The translations under genes were made by a program, and so were the position numbers. Shown one piece after another: positions 1-6,051 of a stretch of DNA of 7,464 nt (within the stretch, counting starts at the first letter, position 1; every line of letters begins with the position of its first letter). The stretch is from Boseongicola sp. SB0675_bin_26 (lineage in GTDB: Bacteria > Pseudomonadota > Alphaproteobacteria > Rhodobacterales > Rhodobacteraceae). The stretch lies in assembly GCA_009843725.1 (NCBI GenBank), contig VYCX01000559.1, positions 1-7,464 of the forward strand. The letters run 5' to 3'. Below the pieces are notes generated by a model. That model saw nothing but the letters and a program-made list of their open reading frames with translations. It did not search any database and was not told where the DNA came from.

Positions 1-243
1 GTTCGCGATTATGTCGAGAATTCCTGCGATAGCGTGAGGATTTCCGACTCGGCATATGCGGTCAAGACTCAAAGCTCGGACAATGAATTGTATGACGCCG
101 TTGAATCACACCTGTCAATGCACGGCCGAAAACTCTCGCAGGAAGACAATTTCTTCGTCATTCAATTGCTTAAGCCAGCGACGGTCAAGGTTGGAATTCG
201 TGTAGGAAGCTGGCTGGATTCGAGTTTGCCAAGAAACTCATGA
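1..243 (+). CDS. 3' end of a small hypothetical protein, cut by the window edge
   Basis: The frame is open from the first base to a TGA at 241-243, giving 80 residues. Its true start is probably outside the window, although a GTG at 34 could start a 69-residue version. The pattern SAYAVKT, then ELYDAVESHL, then NFFVIQL, then a terminal SWLDSSL recalls the C-terminal half of small SinR-like/Cas2-like hypothetical proteins, which often show a serine-rich strand, an acidic 'DND...V' strand and a final W-L-x-x-x-L helix. That resemblance is from memory and weak. No catalytic residues or membrane segments are visible. The stretch is clearly more AT-rich than amtB or recO, with many A/T third positions, which suggests accessory or transferred DNA. 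The downstream neighbour is a gene-free stretch of about 450 bases, so it does not look co-transcribed with the glnK-amtB unit. Confidence 0.45.
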   Translation, partial: VRDYVENSCDSVRISDSAYAVKTQSSDNELYDAVESHLSMHGRKLSQEDNFFVIQLLKPATVKVGIRVGSWLDSSLPRNS

Positions 244-395
244 AGTGACATTCGGAATTCAATTTGTAGCGCCACATGATTGACGGCAGGGCCCTTTTGA
301 AGTGTTTCAGGGCAAGATGTGGAGCGTTTCCCGATGCGCACGTTCGCGTTCTCGATGTCGCGACAGTGCGGTCAAGGGAGACTGCGGTTGCCTGC

Positions 396-411
396 GGATG
401 GCATGCCATCC
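396..411. repeat. Perfect 16-bp palindrome (GGATGGCA/TGCCATCC)
   Basis: The two 8-base halves are exact reverse complements with no spacer, and the symmetry stops at both ends. This is the shape of a dimeric repressor or activator operator. It is about 290 bases upstream of the glnK remnant start and about 150 bases beyond the end of the left-edge gene. It has no T-run, so it is not a typical intrinsic terminator. A role as an operator is inference. Confidence 0.35.
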
Positions 412-537
412 CCTGACTTTTCGGACTCGCGCTGCGATTGACTGGCCATCATCAGGTGCGAGCTCAGGTTCGGACACGTTCCGTCCACATTGCGCAAGAT
501 TTATGTTCAATCGAAAATTCCTTGTACCTTTGTCGCT

Positions 538-586
538 CAAATTTGCATCATCGGCTCCAAATTTGCCCGGATTTTGTCAAATTGGC
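538..586. promoter_or_regulatory. Three CAAATT-type sites phased at exactly 20 bp
   Basis: The 9-mer CAAATTTGC begins at 538 and again at 558, and CAAATTGGC, with one change, begins at 578. The core CAAATTTG is itself a palindrome. The 20-bp period is close to two helical turns, so a bound protein would sit on one face of the DNA three times in a row. The array lies 113-161 bases upstream of the glnK remnant start, inside the only AT-rich part of the interval. That position suits an activator or repressor array for the glnK-amtB promoter. The sequence does not match the NtrC-site consensus as I know it, so the binding protein is unknown. Confidence 0.4.
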
Positions 587-686
587 CGATTCTTCTCCGG
601 ATCTGGCACGCCTTGGTCTTGCTGCGGTGCAGAAACGGCAATCTCCTGACGACGCAGCCTGCGTTGCGCCAGGCCTCCGCAATGCG

Positions 687-693
687 AGAGGAG
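687..693 (+). promoter_or_regulatory. Ribosome binding site of the glnK remnant
   Basis: AGAGGAG sits 5 bases before the ATG at 699 and is a near-ideal Shine-Dalgarno. It decides the start of the glnK remnant and shows that the translation start has survived while the coding region decayed. A short 38-residue peptide is therefore probably still translated if the transcript is made. Confidence 0.6.
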
Positions 694-698
694 AACCG

Positions 699-1022
699 AT
701 GAAGTCCATGATCGCGGCCATCAGTCCGTGCAAGCTCGACGTGGTGCGCGGAACGATCGTCTCGGCGGGCGTGGACGCCATGCATGTGCCGGATTCCAGG
801 GCTCTTGGCGCCTGATCGGGACATGTCGGGAACCGTTGCAAGACGGCGTCGGCAATGATGTGCGCGGCAAGGGCCGGGACGGACAGCGTGATGCCTGCCG
901 GCAGGAACGGATGTGCTGTCGAGGCTGCGTGCAACACCGAGAGATCCGGCAGGACCGTCGTGCCGGACGCCCGGAGCGCGATGCCGGTGCGCCCGGGCGA
1001 ACGCAACGAAATCGCCCTTTGA
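699..1022 (+). pseudogene. glnK: Decayed glnK (PII nitrogen regulatory protein) with TGA at codon 39
   Basis: PII proteins are trimeric signal proteins that sense ATP/ADP and 2-oxoglutarate. GlnK plugs AmtB when ammonium is plentiful. The first 38 codons read as a PII N-terminus: KLDVVRG aligns with the KLD-x-VRE region, followed by AGVDAM and a final ALG. Codon 39 is TGA, exactly where E. coli GlnK has Gln39, a ligand-site residue. Continuing in the same frame, S-G-H follows as in alphaproteobacterial G-S-Q-S-G-H. The tail then reads AVEAACNTERSG, a gap where five codons of the TGKIGDGK loop are missing, and PVRPGERNEIAL before TGA at 1020-1022. This gives 107 codons against the usual 112, and the five missing codons account for the difference. 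The T-loop is unrecognisable: Tyr51 becomes Ser, Arg47 becomes Cys and Arg101 becomes Pro. Arg103, Gly105 and Glu106 survive. No frameshift is needed. It lies 20 bases before amtB, the classic arrangement. The protein is almost certainly non-functional. Confidence 0.85.
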
Positions 1023-1028
1023 GGCGGG

Positions 1029-1034
1029 AAAGGA
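1029..1034 (+). promoter_or_regulatory. Ribosome binding site of amtB
   Basis: AAAGGA lies 8 bases before the ATG at 1043. It supports this start over the much longer open frame that extends upstream through the glnK remnant in another frame. That upstream extension encodes only an arginine-rich, low-plausibility sequence. Confidence 0.6.
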
Positions 1035-1042
1035 ACAAGAAA

Positions 1043-2347
1043 ATGAAACTTACCACTCTTTGCCTGCTGGCGGCGCTCGTTCCGACTGCGGTGGCCGCCC
1101 AGGAAGCCGGGACGGACGTCAATCCCTACATCCTCACCACGCTCCTGTTCCTGGTCGGCGGCTTTCTGGTCTTCTGGATGGCAGCGGGCTTTGCAATGCT
1201 TGAGGCGGGGTTCGTGCGATCCAAGAACGTGACGATGCAGCTGACCAAGAACATCTCTCTCTTCGCCGTTGCGTCCGTAATGTACTGGCTGGTCGGATTC
1301 AATCTCATGTATCCAGGCGACGCGTGGTCTGTTGCGGGCTGGCTCGGCATCCTGGTTTCGCCAGCTGCGCTCGAGCCGGTCGGTCTCGATCCCGCCGCCG
1401 CAGCGCTTGACTACGCGTCCGTCGGATCCGACTTCTTCTTCCAGCTGATGTTCTGCGCAACCACGGCCTCGATCGTCTCGGGAACTCTGGCCGAACGCAT
1501 CAAGCTCTGGCCTTTCCTGATCTTCGTCGTTGCGCTGACCGGCCTGATCTACCCGATCGGGGCGTCCTGGCAGTGGGGTGGCGGCTGGCTGTCTGAGGCG
1601 GGTTTCAGCGACTTCGCGGGCTCGACCCTGGTCCATTCGGCGGGCGGTTTCGCTGCGCTGGCCGGCGCGATCGTCCTCGGTCCGCGCCTTGGCAAGTACA
1701 GGGACGGCAGGGTCAATCCGATGCCCGGGTCCAACCTGGCGCTGGCAACTCTGGGCACGTTCATCCTGTGGCTTGGCTGGTTCGGCTTCAACGGCGGATC
1801 GCAGCTGGCTGCGGGCACCGTGGGCGACATTGCCGACGTGAGCCGCATCTTTGCCAACACCAACATGGCGGCGGCGTCCGGCGCGATCGCTGCACTGAAC
1901 CTCACGCAGGTCATGTACGGGAAGGTGGATCTGACCATGGTGCTGAACGGCGCGTTGGCCGGACTCGTCTCGATCACCGCCGAGCCCCTCGCTCCGACGC
2001 TCTTCGGCGCACTCTGGATCGGCGCGGTCGGCGGCGTCATCGTTGTGGTTGCTGTGCCCCTGCTTGACCGGATCGGAATAGACGACGTGGTTGGTGCAAT
2101 CCCGGTCCACCTGTTCGCCGGTGTCTGGGGCACGCTTGTGGTTCCGATCTACAATGGCGACGCGAACTTCAGCTCCCAGATCCTCGGGATCATCGCCATC
2201 GGAGCGTTCACGTTCCTGGTCTCGTTCGTTGTCTGGACCGTCCTGAAGCACGCGATGGGAATCCGCGTTGACGAGGAGGCCGAAATCATGGGCCTCGACG
2301 TTGCCGAGCTTGGAATGGAAGCCTATCCGGAATTCTCGAAGGGCTGA
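1043..2347 (+). CDS. amtB: Ammonium transporter (Amt family)
   Basis: This 434-residue inner-membrane channel conducts ammonium/ammonia into the cell as a trimer. The start at 1043 is chosen because it has a ribosome binding site and begins a clear signal peptide, with a basic end (MK), a hydrophobic core and a likely cleavage after Ala18 or Ala19. About eleven membrane helices follow. Pore landmarks are present: the gate phenylalanines are probably Phe137 (in QLMFCATT) and Phe249 (in WFGFNGGS). Ser253 and Trp178 are in the expected places. Asp190 precedes FAGSTLVH, which supplies the first pore histidine, His198; the second is His356 in GAIPVHLFAG. The cytosolic tail (EEAEIMGLDVAELGMEAYPEF) matches the conserved Amt C-terminus, which couples the subunits. 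The gene sits 20 bases after a broken glnK, so its normal GlnK brake would have to come from another locus or be absent. No frameshift or stop is visible, and the transporter looks intact. Confidence 0.96.
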   Translation: MKLTTLCLLAALVPTAVAAQEAGTDVNPYILTTLLFLVGGFLVFWMAAGFAMLEAGFVRSKNVTMQLTKNISLFAVASVMYWLVGFNLMYPGDAWSVAGWLGILVSPAALEPVGLDPAAAALDYASVGSDFFFQLMFCATTASIVSGTLAERIKLWPFLIFVVALTGLIYPIGASWQWGGGWLSEAGFSDFAGSTLVHSAGGFAALAGAIVLGPRLGKYRDGRVNPMPGSNLALATLGTFILWLGWFGFNGGSQLAAGTVGDIADVSRIFANTNMAAASGAIAALNLTQVMYGKVDLTMVLNGALAGLVSITAEPLAPTLFGALWIGAVGGVIVVVAVPLLDRIGIDDVVGAIPVHLFAGVWGTLVVPIYNGDANFSSQILGIIAIGAFTFLVSFVVWTVLKHAMGIRVDEEAEIMGLDVAELGMEAYPEFSKG

Positions 2348-2657
2348 TCCTGAAAGCGGGCCCGAATCGAGGGAGTCCAGAAAGATCGGGCAGCAATGCC
2401 ATGATCGGTAAAGCGCAACCCAGATTGCGCGCTGGAATTTTCGCGACAACTGCGCAGGTCCTGCCTCTCAGCCTTGAAGACGGCATGCATGAGGCAGGAC
2501 CCCGGATCGGATACCGACTTCTGCAGGCGGTTCGGAGCCGGTCGGGCGTCGCAGCCTCCGATCAAGCGTGAGGAATCGAAGGGCTAGCCGCCGACGCGGC
2601 TCCACGCTTCAGGTCAGGAAGGGCGGTTTCTCGAACTCGGAAACCCAGGCGACGACC
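2348..2657. other. Gene-free spacer after amtB
   Basis: I see no gene in this stretch on either strand, and no strong stem-plus-T-run terminator directly after amtB. The bases before about 2657 may include unrecognised flank of the transposase remnant that follows. A 10-base string TCGAAGGGCT occurs at the end of amtB and again near 2576, but it is too short to call a repeat. Confidence 0.4.
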
Positions 2658-2816
2658 TGGACCGCGGAGCATGCCCGGCATCGTGTGTGGAGCCGGCCGG
2701 TGCGCGTCCACTCCGAGGATCATGTCCGCGCCCATGTGTTCCAGTGCGTGCTTTCGTGTCACGTGGAGCGGCACAGGCGCCGGGACCTGGCCCCGATCCT
2801 GTTCGAGGACGTCGAC
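2658..2816 (+). pseudogene. C-terminal fragment of an IS4/IS1634-like transposase
   Basis: In the frame starting at 2568, residues from about 31 to 83 read AEHARHRVWSRPVRVHSEDH, then VRAHVFQCVLSCHVE, then RRDLAPILFEDVD. From family knowledge, IS4-type (IS1634 group) DDE transposases end with a pattern like 'L-x-VRPIHHRLxxRVRAHVFLCMLAYYVEWH...LAPLLFxDED', and the match runs along the whole piece. The catalytic DDE residues and all of the N-terminal two thirds are missing. Expected residues have changed, for example Tyr to Cys in the helix, consistent with an old inactive scar. It continues without a stop into a fragment of a different transposase family. Confidence 0.7.
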
Positions 2817-2825
2817 CGCGCGACC

Positions 2826-2996
2826 TGCTGGGCGCGCAACCTCGTCGAGAGGTTCTTCGGCAGGATCAAGGAGTTCCGCAGGATCGCCACGCGCTACGGC
2901 AAGACGGTCCGCAACTTCCTGTCCGCGGTGCATCTGGCTGTCAGCCGTTTCCTGCTCCGGAGGATCGCAAATCAGTTATGTGAGTCCACGGCCTGG
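2826..2996 (+). pseudogene. C-terminal fragment of an IS5-like transposase
   Basis: The same frame continues with ARNLVERFFGRIKEFRRIAT, RYGKTVRNFLSAVHLAVSRF and then CESTA. The R-N-x-VER-F-F-x-x-K-x-F-RRIATRYDK block is the hallmark C-terminus of IS5-group transposases and includes the last catalytic glutamate (E of VER). Many such proteins end in Y-E-S-T-A followed by TAG. Here the corresponding codons read Cys-Glu-Ser-Thr-Ala and then TGG, so the natural stop may have mutated and the frame runs on to 3182; this last point is tentative. There is no N-terminal domain and no obvious inverted repeat. It cannot make an active transposase and marks an insertion or recombination scar next to the preceding IS4-like fragment. 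Confidence 0.75.
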
Positions 2997-3380
2997 CAGG
3001 GATGTCAGGACCGTCACCACGGCTGTCTCGCTTCAGGAAAAGGCGCCGATGCAGATGGTGTGTCTTGCAAGCGCCTGAATGCCGAACGGCCGATGCATTG
3101 CCGGCAAGCGGTACGAGGCAGGAAAGGCGGTGGGCGGCCGGATTCGCCCTGTGAGCAATCGCGAGAATCAGGACGTGTCTGAGTATGAGCGCCAATATGG
3201 GGACGGGAGCGGCCCGTGGAATGCGCTCGGCGTCATGAGTTTTGCCCGTCAGGGCCGACATGCTTCGCAGGGTCCTGCGTGTGGTTCAGCACCCGGGCAT
3301 CGAACACCATTGAGAGAGGGCGTGGCCGCGCAACATGTGCGACTGTGCCGTGATGGCGAGGCGAGTCTTGCCGAAGGCCG
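2997..3380. other. Gene-free interval between IS scar and DMT permease gene
   Basis: No gene is recognisable on either strand. The plus-strand frame from the transposase remnant runs on to 3182 with no protein-like features, and the minus-strand open frame at 2941-3261 has no motifs. A short inverted repeat, CGCAGG-GT-CCTGCG, lies at 3266-3279. Its tight loop and lack of a T-run make it a poor terminator for the convergent minus-strand operon that ends at 3381. The interval is best viewed as decayed DNA flanking the insertion-sequence scar. Confidence 0.45.
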
Positions 3381-4277
3381 TCACGTCGTTGTCACCGACT
3401 TGGAGAGTTGCACGGCGAGGATGGCCAGCGCAATGATCACAACACCTATGACGTCAAGAACGCCAATGGCCTCACCCAGCACGGCCGCGGCGATGGCCAC
3501 CCCCAAGAACGGGTTCATGAAATGGAACGTGGCGGCTCGCGTGGCTCCAATGCGGCGGACCAGCCAGAACCAGGCCAACGTCGCCAGCAGCCCAGGCAGG
3601 AAAAGCGTGTAGAGGAATGCGGCCACGAAAGTGACCGACCAGTTGACGACCCAGGTCTCGAGCGCCAACGCAGGCACCCAGAGCGCGACGCTCCCGATCA
3701 GCATCTGGAAGCCCACGACCACTATGACGTTTCCGCCCGAGGATGCGCCCTTGACCGCAAGCGTTGCAAAGGTCAGGGCCAGCGCCCCGATCCCGCACAG
3801 CGCAATTCCGACCGGATCGACTCCCTGGGTCAGACGCGTTCCCATGATCAGGATGACCCCCACCATCCCGCCAATCAGCCCCGCAATGCCCAGCGGTCGC
3901 AGGGTCTCTTTCGAGATCAGCCAGCCGGAAAAGGCGACCAGCAGGGGCAGCGTGGACGCAATGATGGATGCCAGGGAAGCCTCGACCGTCTTCAGGGCGA
4001 CGAAGTTCAGGCCCAGATAGAGGCCGTTCTGGCAAATCCCGAAGAGGATCGTCATCTGCCATTGCTGGCGAGTCAGCGTGAAGCTCTGCCTGAGGATGCG
4101 GGCCAACGCCAAGGCGATCAGGCCCGCGATAAGGAACCGGACCGCCGAGACCGTCAGCGGCGGTGCGTTGTTGACGATGATCTTGGCCGACGTGAATGCA
4201 GAAGACCAGATGATGGCAAAGGCCAGCCCGCCAAGAATTGCCGGGACATCGACCCTATCTGAGATAGCCGATGGCAT
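3381..4277 (-). CDS. EamA-family (DMT superfamily) inner-membrane permease
   Basis: This 298-residue protein is almost entirely hydrophobic, with about ten membrane helices arranged as two EamA repeats. The first repeat spans roughly residues 12-147 and includes the typical opening GGLAFAIIWSSAFTSAK and a helix closing with P111 and an SKE at 122-124. The second runs from about 155 to 290 and carries the matching NPFLGV and LGEA elements (Glu269). The family exports or exchanges small metabolites such as amino acids or nucleotide-related compounds. The substrate cannot be read from the sequence. The start at 4277 lies inside the end of the upstream HAD gene, overlapping it by 23 bases, and has no clear Shine-Dalgarno, so translation is probably coupled. 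It is the last gene of the minus-strand unit with ppaC and the HAD phosphatase. No truncation or frameshift is visible. Confidence 0.9.
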   Translation of the reverse strand: MPSAISDRVDVPAILGGLAFAIIWSSAFTSAKIIVNNAPPLTVSAVRFLIAGLIALALARILRQSFTLTRQQWQMTILFGICQNGLYLGLNFVALKTVEASLASIIASTLPLLVAFSGWLISKETLRPLGIAGLIGGMVGVILIMGTRLTQGVDPVGIALCGIGALALTFATLAVKGASSGGNVIVVVGFQMLIGSVALWVPALALETWVVNWSVTFVAAFLYTLFLPGLLATLAWFWLVRRIGATRAATFHFMNPFLGVAIAAAVLGEAIGVLDVIGVVIIALAILAVQLSKSVTTT

Positions 4278-5127
4278 ATGTCGGTGTCAGCCGGGCTTCG
4301 GCGATGAACGCGTCGAGGGCGGCCTGCTCAGGCTGGCGCGTGGTTGCCGTTTGCGCGCGCGCCAGCCCTCCCGTCACGAAGAGGGAGTCGAGATCTTCCC
4401 CCAAGGCGCCCCGGACGTCGGTCTGAATGCCGTCCCCGATGCACAGAATCCGCTCGTCAGGCACCTGCGCCCCGATCTGCGTCAGCCGTTCCCTCGCCAA
4501 GGCATAGACCGGCGGGTGCGGCTTGCCGAAATAAAGGCTCTCGCCACCCATGTCCGCATAAAGCTGGGCAAGCGCCCCGGCACACCATTCGCGACTGTCG
4601 CCGCGGTCAACCACCATGTCAGGGTTCGCGCAGAGAAGCTTCAGGCCCCTTTGCTTTGCATGGAGGAAATCGGGGCGATTCACGGACGGATCCGCATGCG
4701 CGTCGAATGGACCGAGGCACGCAATTCCGGTCGCGTCCTTGAGTTCGGCAAGGCGCACGTCAACGGGGTCGGACACGATCGCCGGCGGCTCAAAGAACGG
4801 CAGGTCGTGATCCTGTCCCATGAACCAGACGCGGTTGCCGATGGCGCCGCGAAACATTGCAACCCGCGCGCTGTCTCCGCTCGTGGAAATCGTGTCCCAG
4901 CAATCGGGCGGAACCCCAAGCGCCTCCAGTTGCCGTTCCACGCCCGCGCGCGGGCGCGGCGCGTTTGTCAGGAGCACGACCTTGCCGCCCCTGGCACGAA
5001 AGGCGCGGAGCGCATCGATGGCCTCGGGATAGCCGCGCAAGCCGTCATGGACGCATCCCCAGAGATCGCAGAAGAGCGCATCGTAGCGGTCGGCGATCTC
5101 CGACAGGCTGTCGACCAACGGAACCAT
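4255..5127 (-). CDS. HAD-superfamily class IIA phosphatase, TIGR01459 type
   Basis: This 290-residue soluble protein is expected to be a phosphate-ester hydrolase of the HAD-IIA group (NagD/phosphoglycolate-phosphatase-like). Its physiological substrate is unknown. Motif I is FCDLWGCVHDG with nucleophile Asp21. The second Asp of the usual D-x-D is Trp23, which is the normal state of the TIGR01459 family (DxWG-x-x-HDG) rather than a loss. Motif II is LLTNAPR (Thr54-Asn55). The cap domain lies roughly at 80-190 and contains the family-type string LKLLCANPDMVV. Motif III is the lysine of GKPHPPVY (Lys202), and motif IV is IGDGIQTDVRGA (Asp232, Asp237). The ATG is 3 bases after the ppaC stop on the same strand, and the gene's own end overlaps the DMT permease start. 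The three genes are very likely one operon. The full length and motifs indicate an intact enzyme. Confidence 0.9.
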   Translation of the reverse strand: MVPLVDSLSEIADRYDALFCDLWGCVHDGLRGYPEAIDALRAFRARGGKVVLLTNAPRPRAGVERQLEALGVPPDCWDTISTSGDSARVAMFRGAIGNRVWFMGQDHDLPFFEPPAIVSDPVDVRLAELKDATGIACLGPFDAHADPSVNRPDFLHAKQRGLKLLCANPDMVVDRGDSREWCAGALAQLYADMGGESLYFGKPHPPVYALARERLTQIGAQVPDERILCIGDGIQTDVRGALGEDLDSLFVTGGLARAQTATTRQPEQAALDAFIAEARLTPTYAIGYLR

Positions 5128-5130
5128 GCC

Positions 5131-6051
5131 TCAGACTTTCAGCACCGGAATGATCTGCTTCTTGCGGCTGACCACTCCAGGCAGAGTGGCAAGGTCGCCG
5201 TCGGCCTCGACCCCGAAGCTCCTGGCGGCGATGCGCCGCACACTGTCATTCGTGATGAAGAGGATGGCCTCTTCAGACAGGATGTCCACGAGGAAGAACA
5301 GGACCTGGTCGACGCCGTCTTCGACGGCGACGGCTTCCATCTCCCGCATCAGGCCCGCTTTCCGGTCCAGCACGCTGGACGGAGACATCGTTTCAAGAAC
5401 CGAGATTCGGAGGCTCGTGCCGTCCACCTCGTAAGCCTTGGCATCCACGCGCAGCAGTTCCGCGTCCGTATAGCCCGAGACGTCGGACTTGGCCGCGAAC
5501 ATCTCCCGCGCGTATTCCGCGATGTCGAGGTCCAGTTCCCCTGCGAGACGTTCCGCCAGTTCCCGGTCGGCATCGGTCGTTGTCGGCGAACGAAACTCGA
5601 GCGTGTCGCTCAGGATGCAGGAGAGCATCACGCCCTTGATCGCACGCGGCATTCTGGAGGCATCGTCGCCCATCAAGTCGTGCATGATCGTGGCCGTGCA
5701 GGCCAGTGGGCGGACCGTGACGGTGATCGGCGTCTTGGTCCTGAGCCCGCCTTGCAGCATGTGGTGGTCGATCACTTCGATCACGTCGGCATTGTTTATG
5801 CCATCAGGCAGCTCCGCCACGTTGTTCGTGTCGACAATGATGCAGCTGTCCCCTGGCCCCACGTCCTCGAGGACATTCGGCTTGTCAAGATTCCAGCGAT
5901 CGAGCACGAAGAGGGCCTCGGCATTCGGTTCCCCAAGCAGCCGCGCCTCAGCCGCGGTGTTGCGGCATTCGTTCAGGTACCAGGCCCAGATGATGGGCGA
6001 ACCGGTGGAGTCGGTGTCAGGCGACTTGTGGCCGAATATCTTATGGGTCAT
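5131..6051 (-). CDS. ppaC: Manganese-dependent inorganic pyrophosphatase (family II, DHH)
   Basis: This cytosolic enzyme splits pyrophosphate to two phosphates, pulling biosynthetic reactions forward. The 306-residue length fits the short form without CBS regulatory domains. Metal ligands are visible in order: FGHKSPDTDS (His8, Asp12, Asp14), VDTNN (Asp74), IDHH (Asp95-His96-His97, the DHH motif) and SDT (Asp149). The C-terminal substrate-binding signature SRKKQ lies at 295-299 and completes the DHHA2 domain. The start at 6051 begins the conserved MTHKIFGHKSPDTD N-terminus; no strong Shine-Dalgarno precedes it. It is the first gene of a minus-strand operon with the HAD phosphatase (3-bp gap) and DMT permease. 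Its promoter must lie in the 344-base interval shared with the divergent recO. All key residues are present, so it should be active. Confidence 0.96.
   Translation of the reverse strand: MTHKIFGHKSPDTDSTGSPIIWAWYLNECRNTAAEARLLGEPNAEALFVLDRWNLDKPNVLEDVGPGDSCIIVDTNNVAELPDGINNADVIEVIDHHMLQGGLRTKTPITVTVRPLACTATIMHDLMGDDASRMPRAIKGVMLSCILSDTLEFRSPTTTDADRELAERLAGELDLDIAEYAREMFAAKSDVSGYTDAELLRVDAKAYEVDGTSLRISVLETMSPSSVLDRKAGLMREMEAVAVEDGVDQVLFFLVDILSEEAILFITNDSVRRIAARSFGVEADGDLATLPGVVSRKKQIIPVLKV

Larger units (their letters stand above)
244..698. other. Gene-free interval upstream of the glnK remnant
   Basis: I see no convincing gene in these 455 bases on either strand. The open frames lack protein-like composition, ribosome binding sites or recognisable motifs. 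The interval contains a perfect 16-bp palindrome near 400 and a locally AT-rich stretch, roughly 500-585, that carries three phased CAAATT sites. This is where the promoter of the glnK-amtB unit should lie. I could not assign a convincing sigma-70 pair, and no GG-N10-GC sigma-54 element of good quality is present at a sensible distance. Confidence 0.6.

Noticed and set aside
604..623. Sigma-54-like TGGCACG...TTGC upstream of glnK
   Set aside because: TGGCAC at 604 and TTGC at 619 look right alone, but GG and GC are 14 bases apart instead of the required 10.
672..685. GG-N10-GC match just before glnK
   Set aside because: The spacing fits sigma-54, but the flanking bases match poorly and the -12 element would lie only 14 bases from the start codon.
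855..1022. Internal restart at the double ATG within the glnK remnant
   Set aside because: There is no Shine-Dalgarno before it, and the resulting 55-residue product lacks the PII core strands and T-loop.
728..1042. 105-codon N-terminal extension of amtB
   Set aside because: The extension is arginine-rich and out of frame with the glnK remnant it overlaps. The ATG at 1043 has a ribosome binding site and begins a signal peptide.
548..2449. Long minus-strand open frame (633 codons) across amtB
   Set aside because: Its translation is rich in Arg, Asp, Glu, Gln and His with no domains. This is the usual antisense shadow of a GC-rich membrane-protein gene, and the plus strand encodes a clear Amt protein.
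2941..3261. Minus-strand 106-codon open frame next to the IS scar
   Set aside because: It has no motif and no ribosome binding site, and it overlaps the transposase remnant. The composition looks like a random GC-rich frame.
3266..3279. Inverted repeat CGCAGG-GT-CCTGCG as terminator of the minus-strand operon
   Set aside because: It is over 100 bases past the DMT stop, the loop is too small for the full stem, and there is no T-run on the relevant strand.
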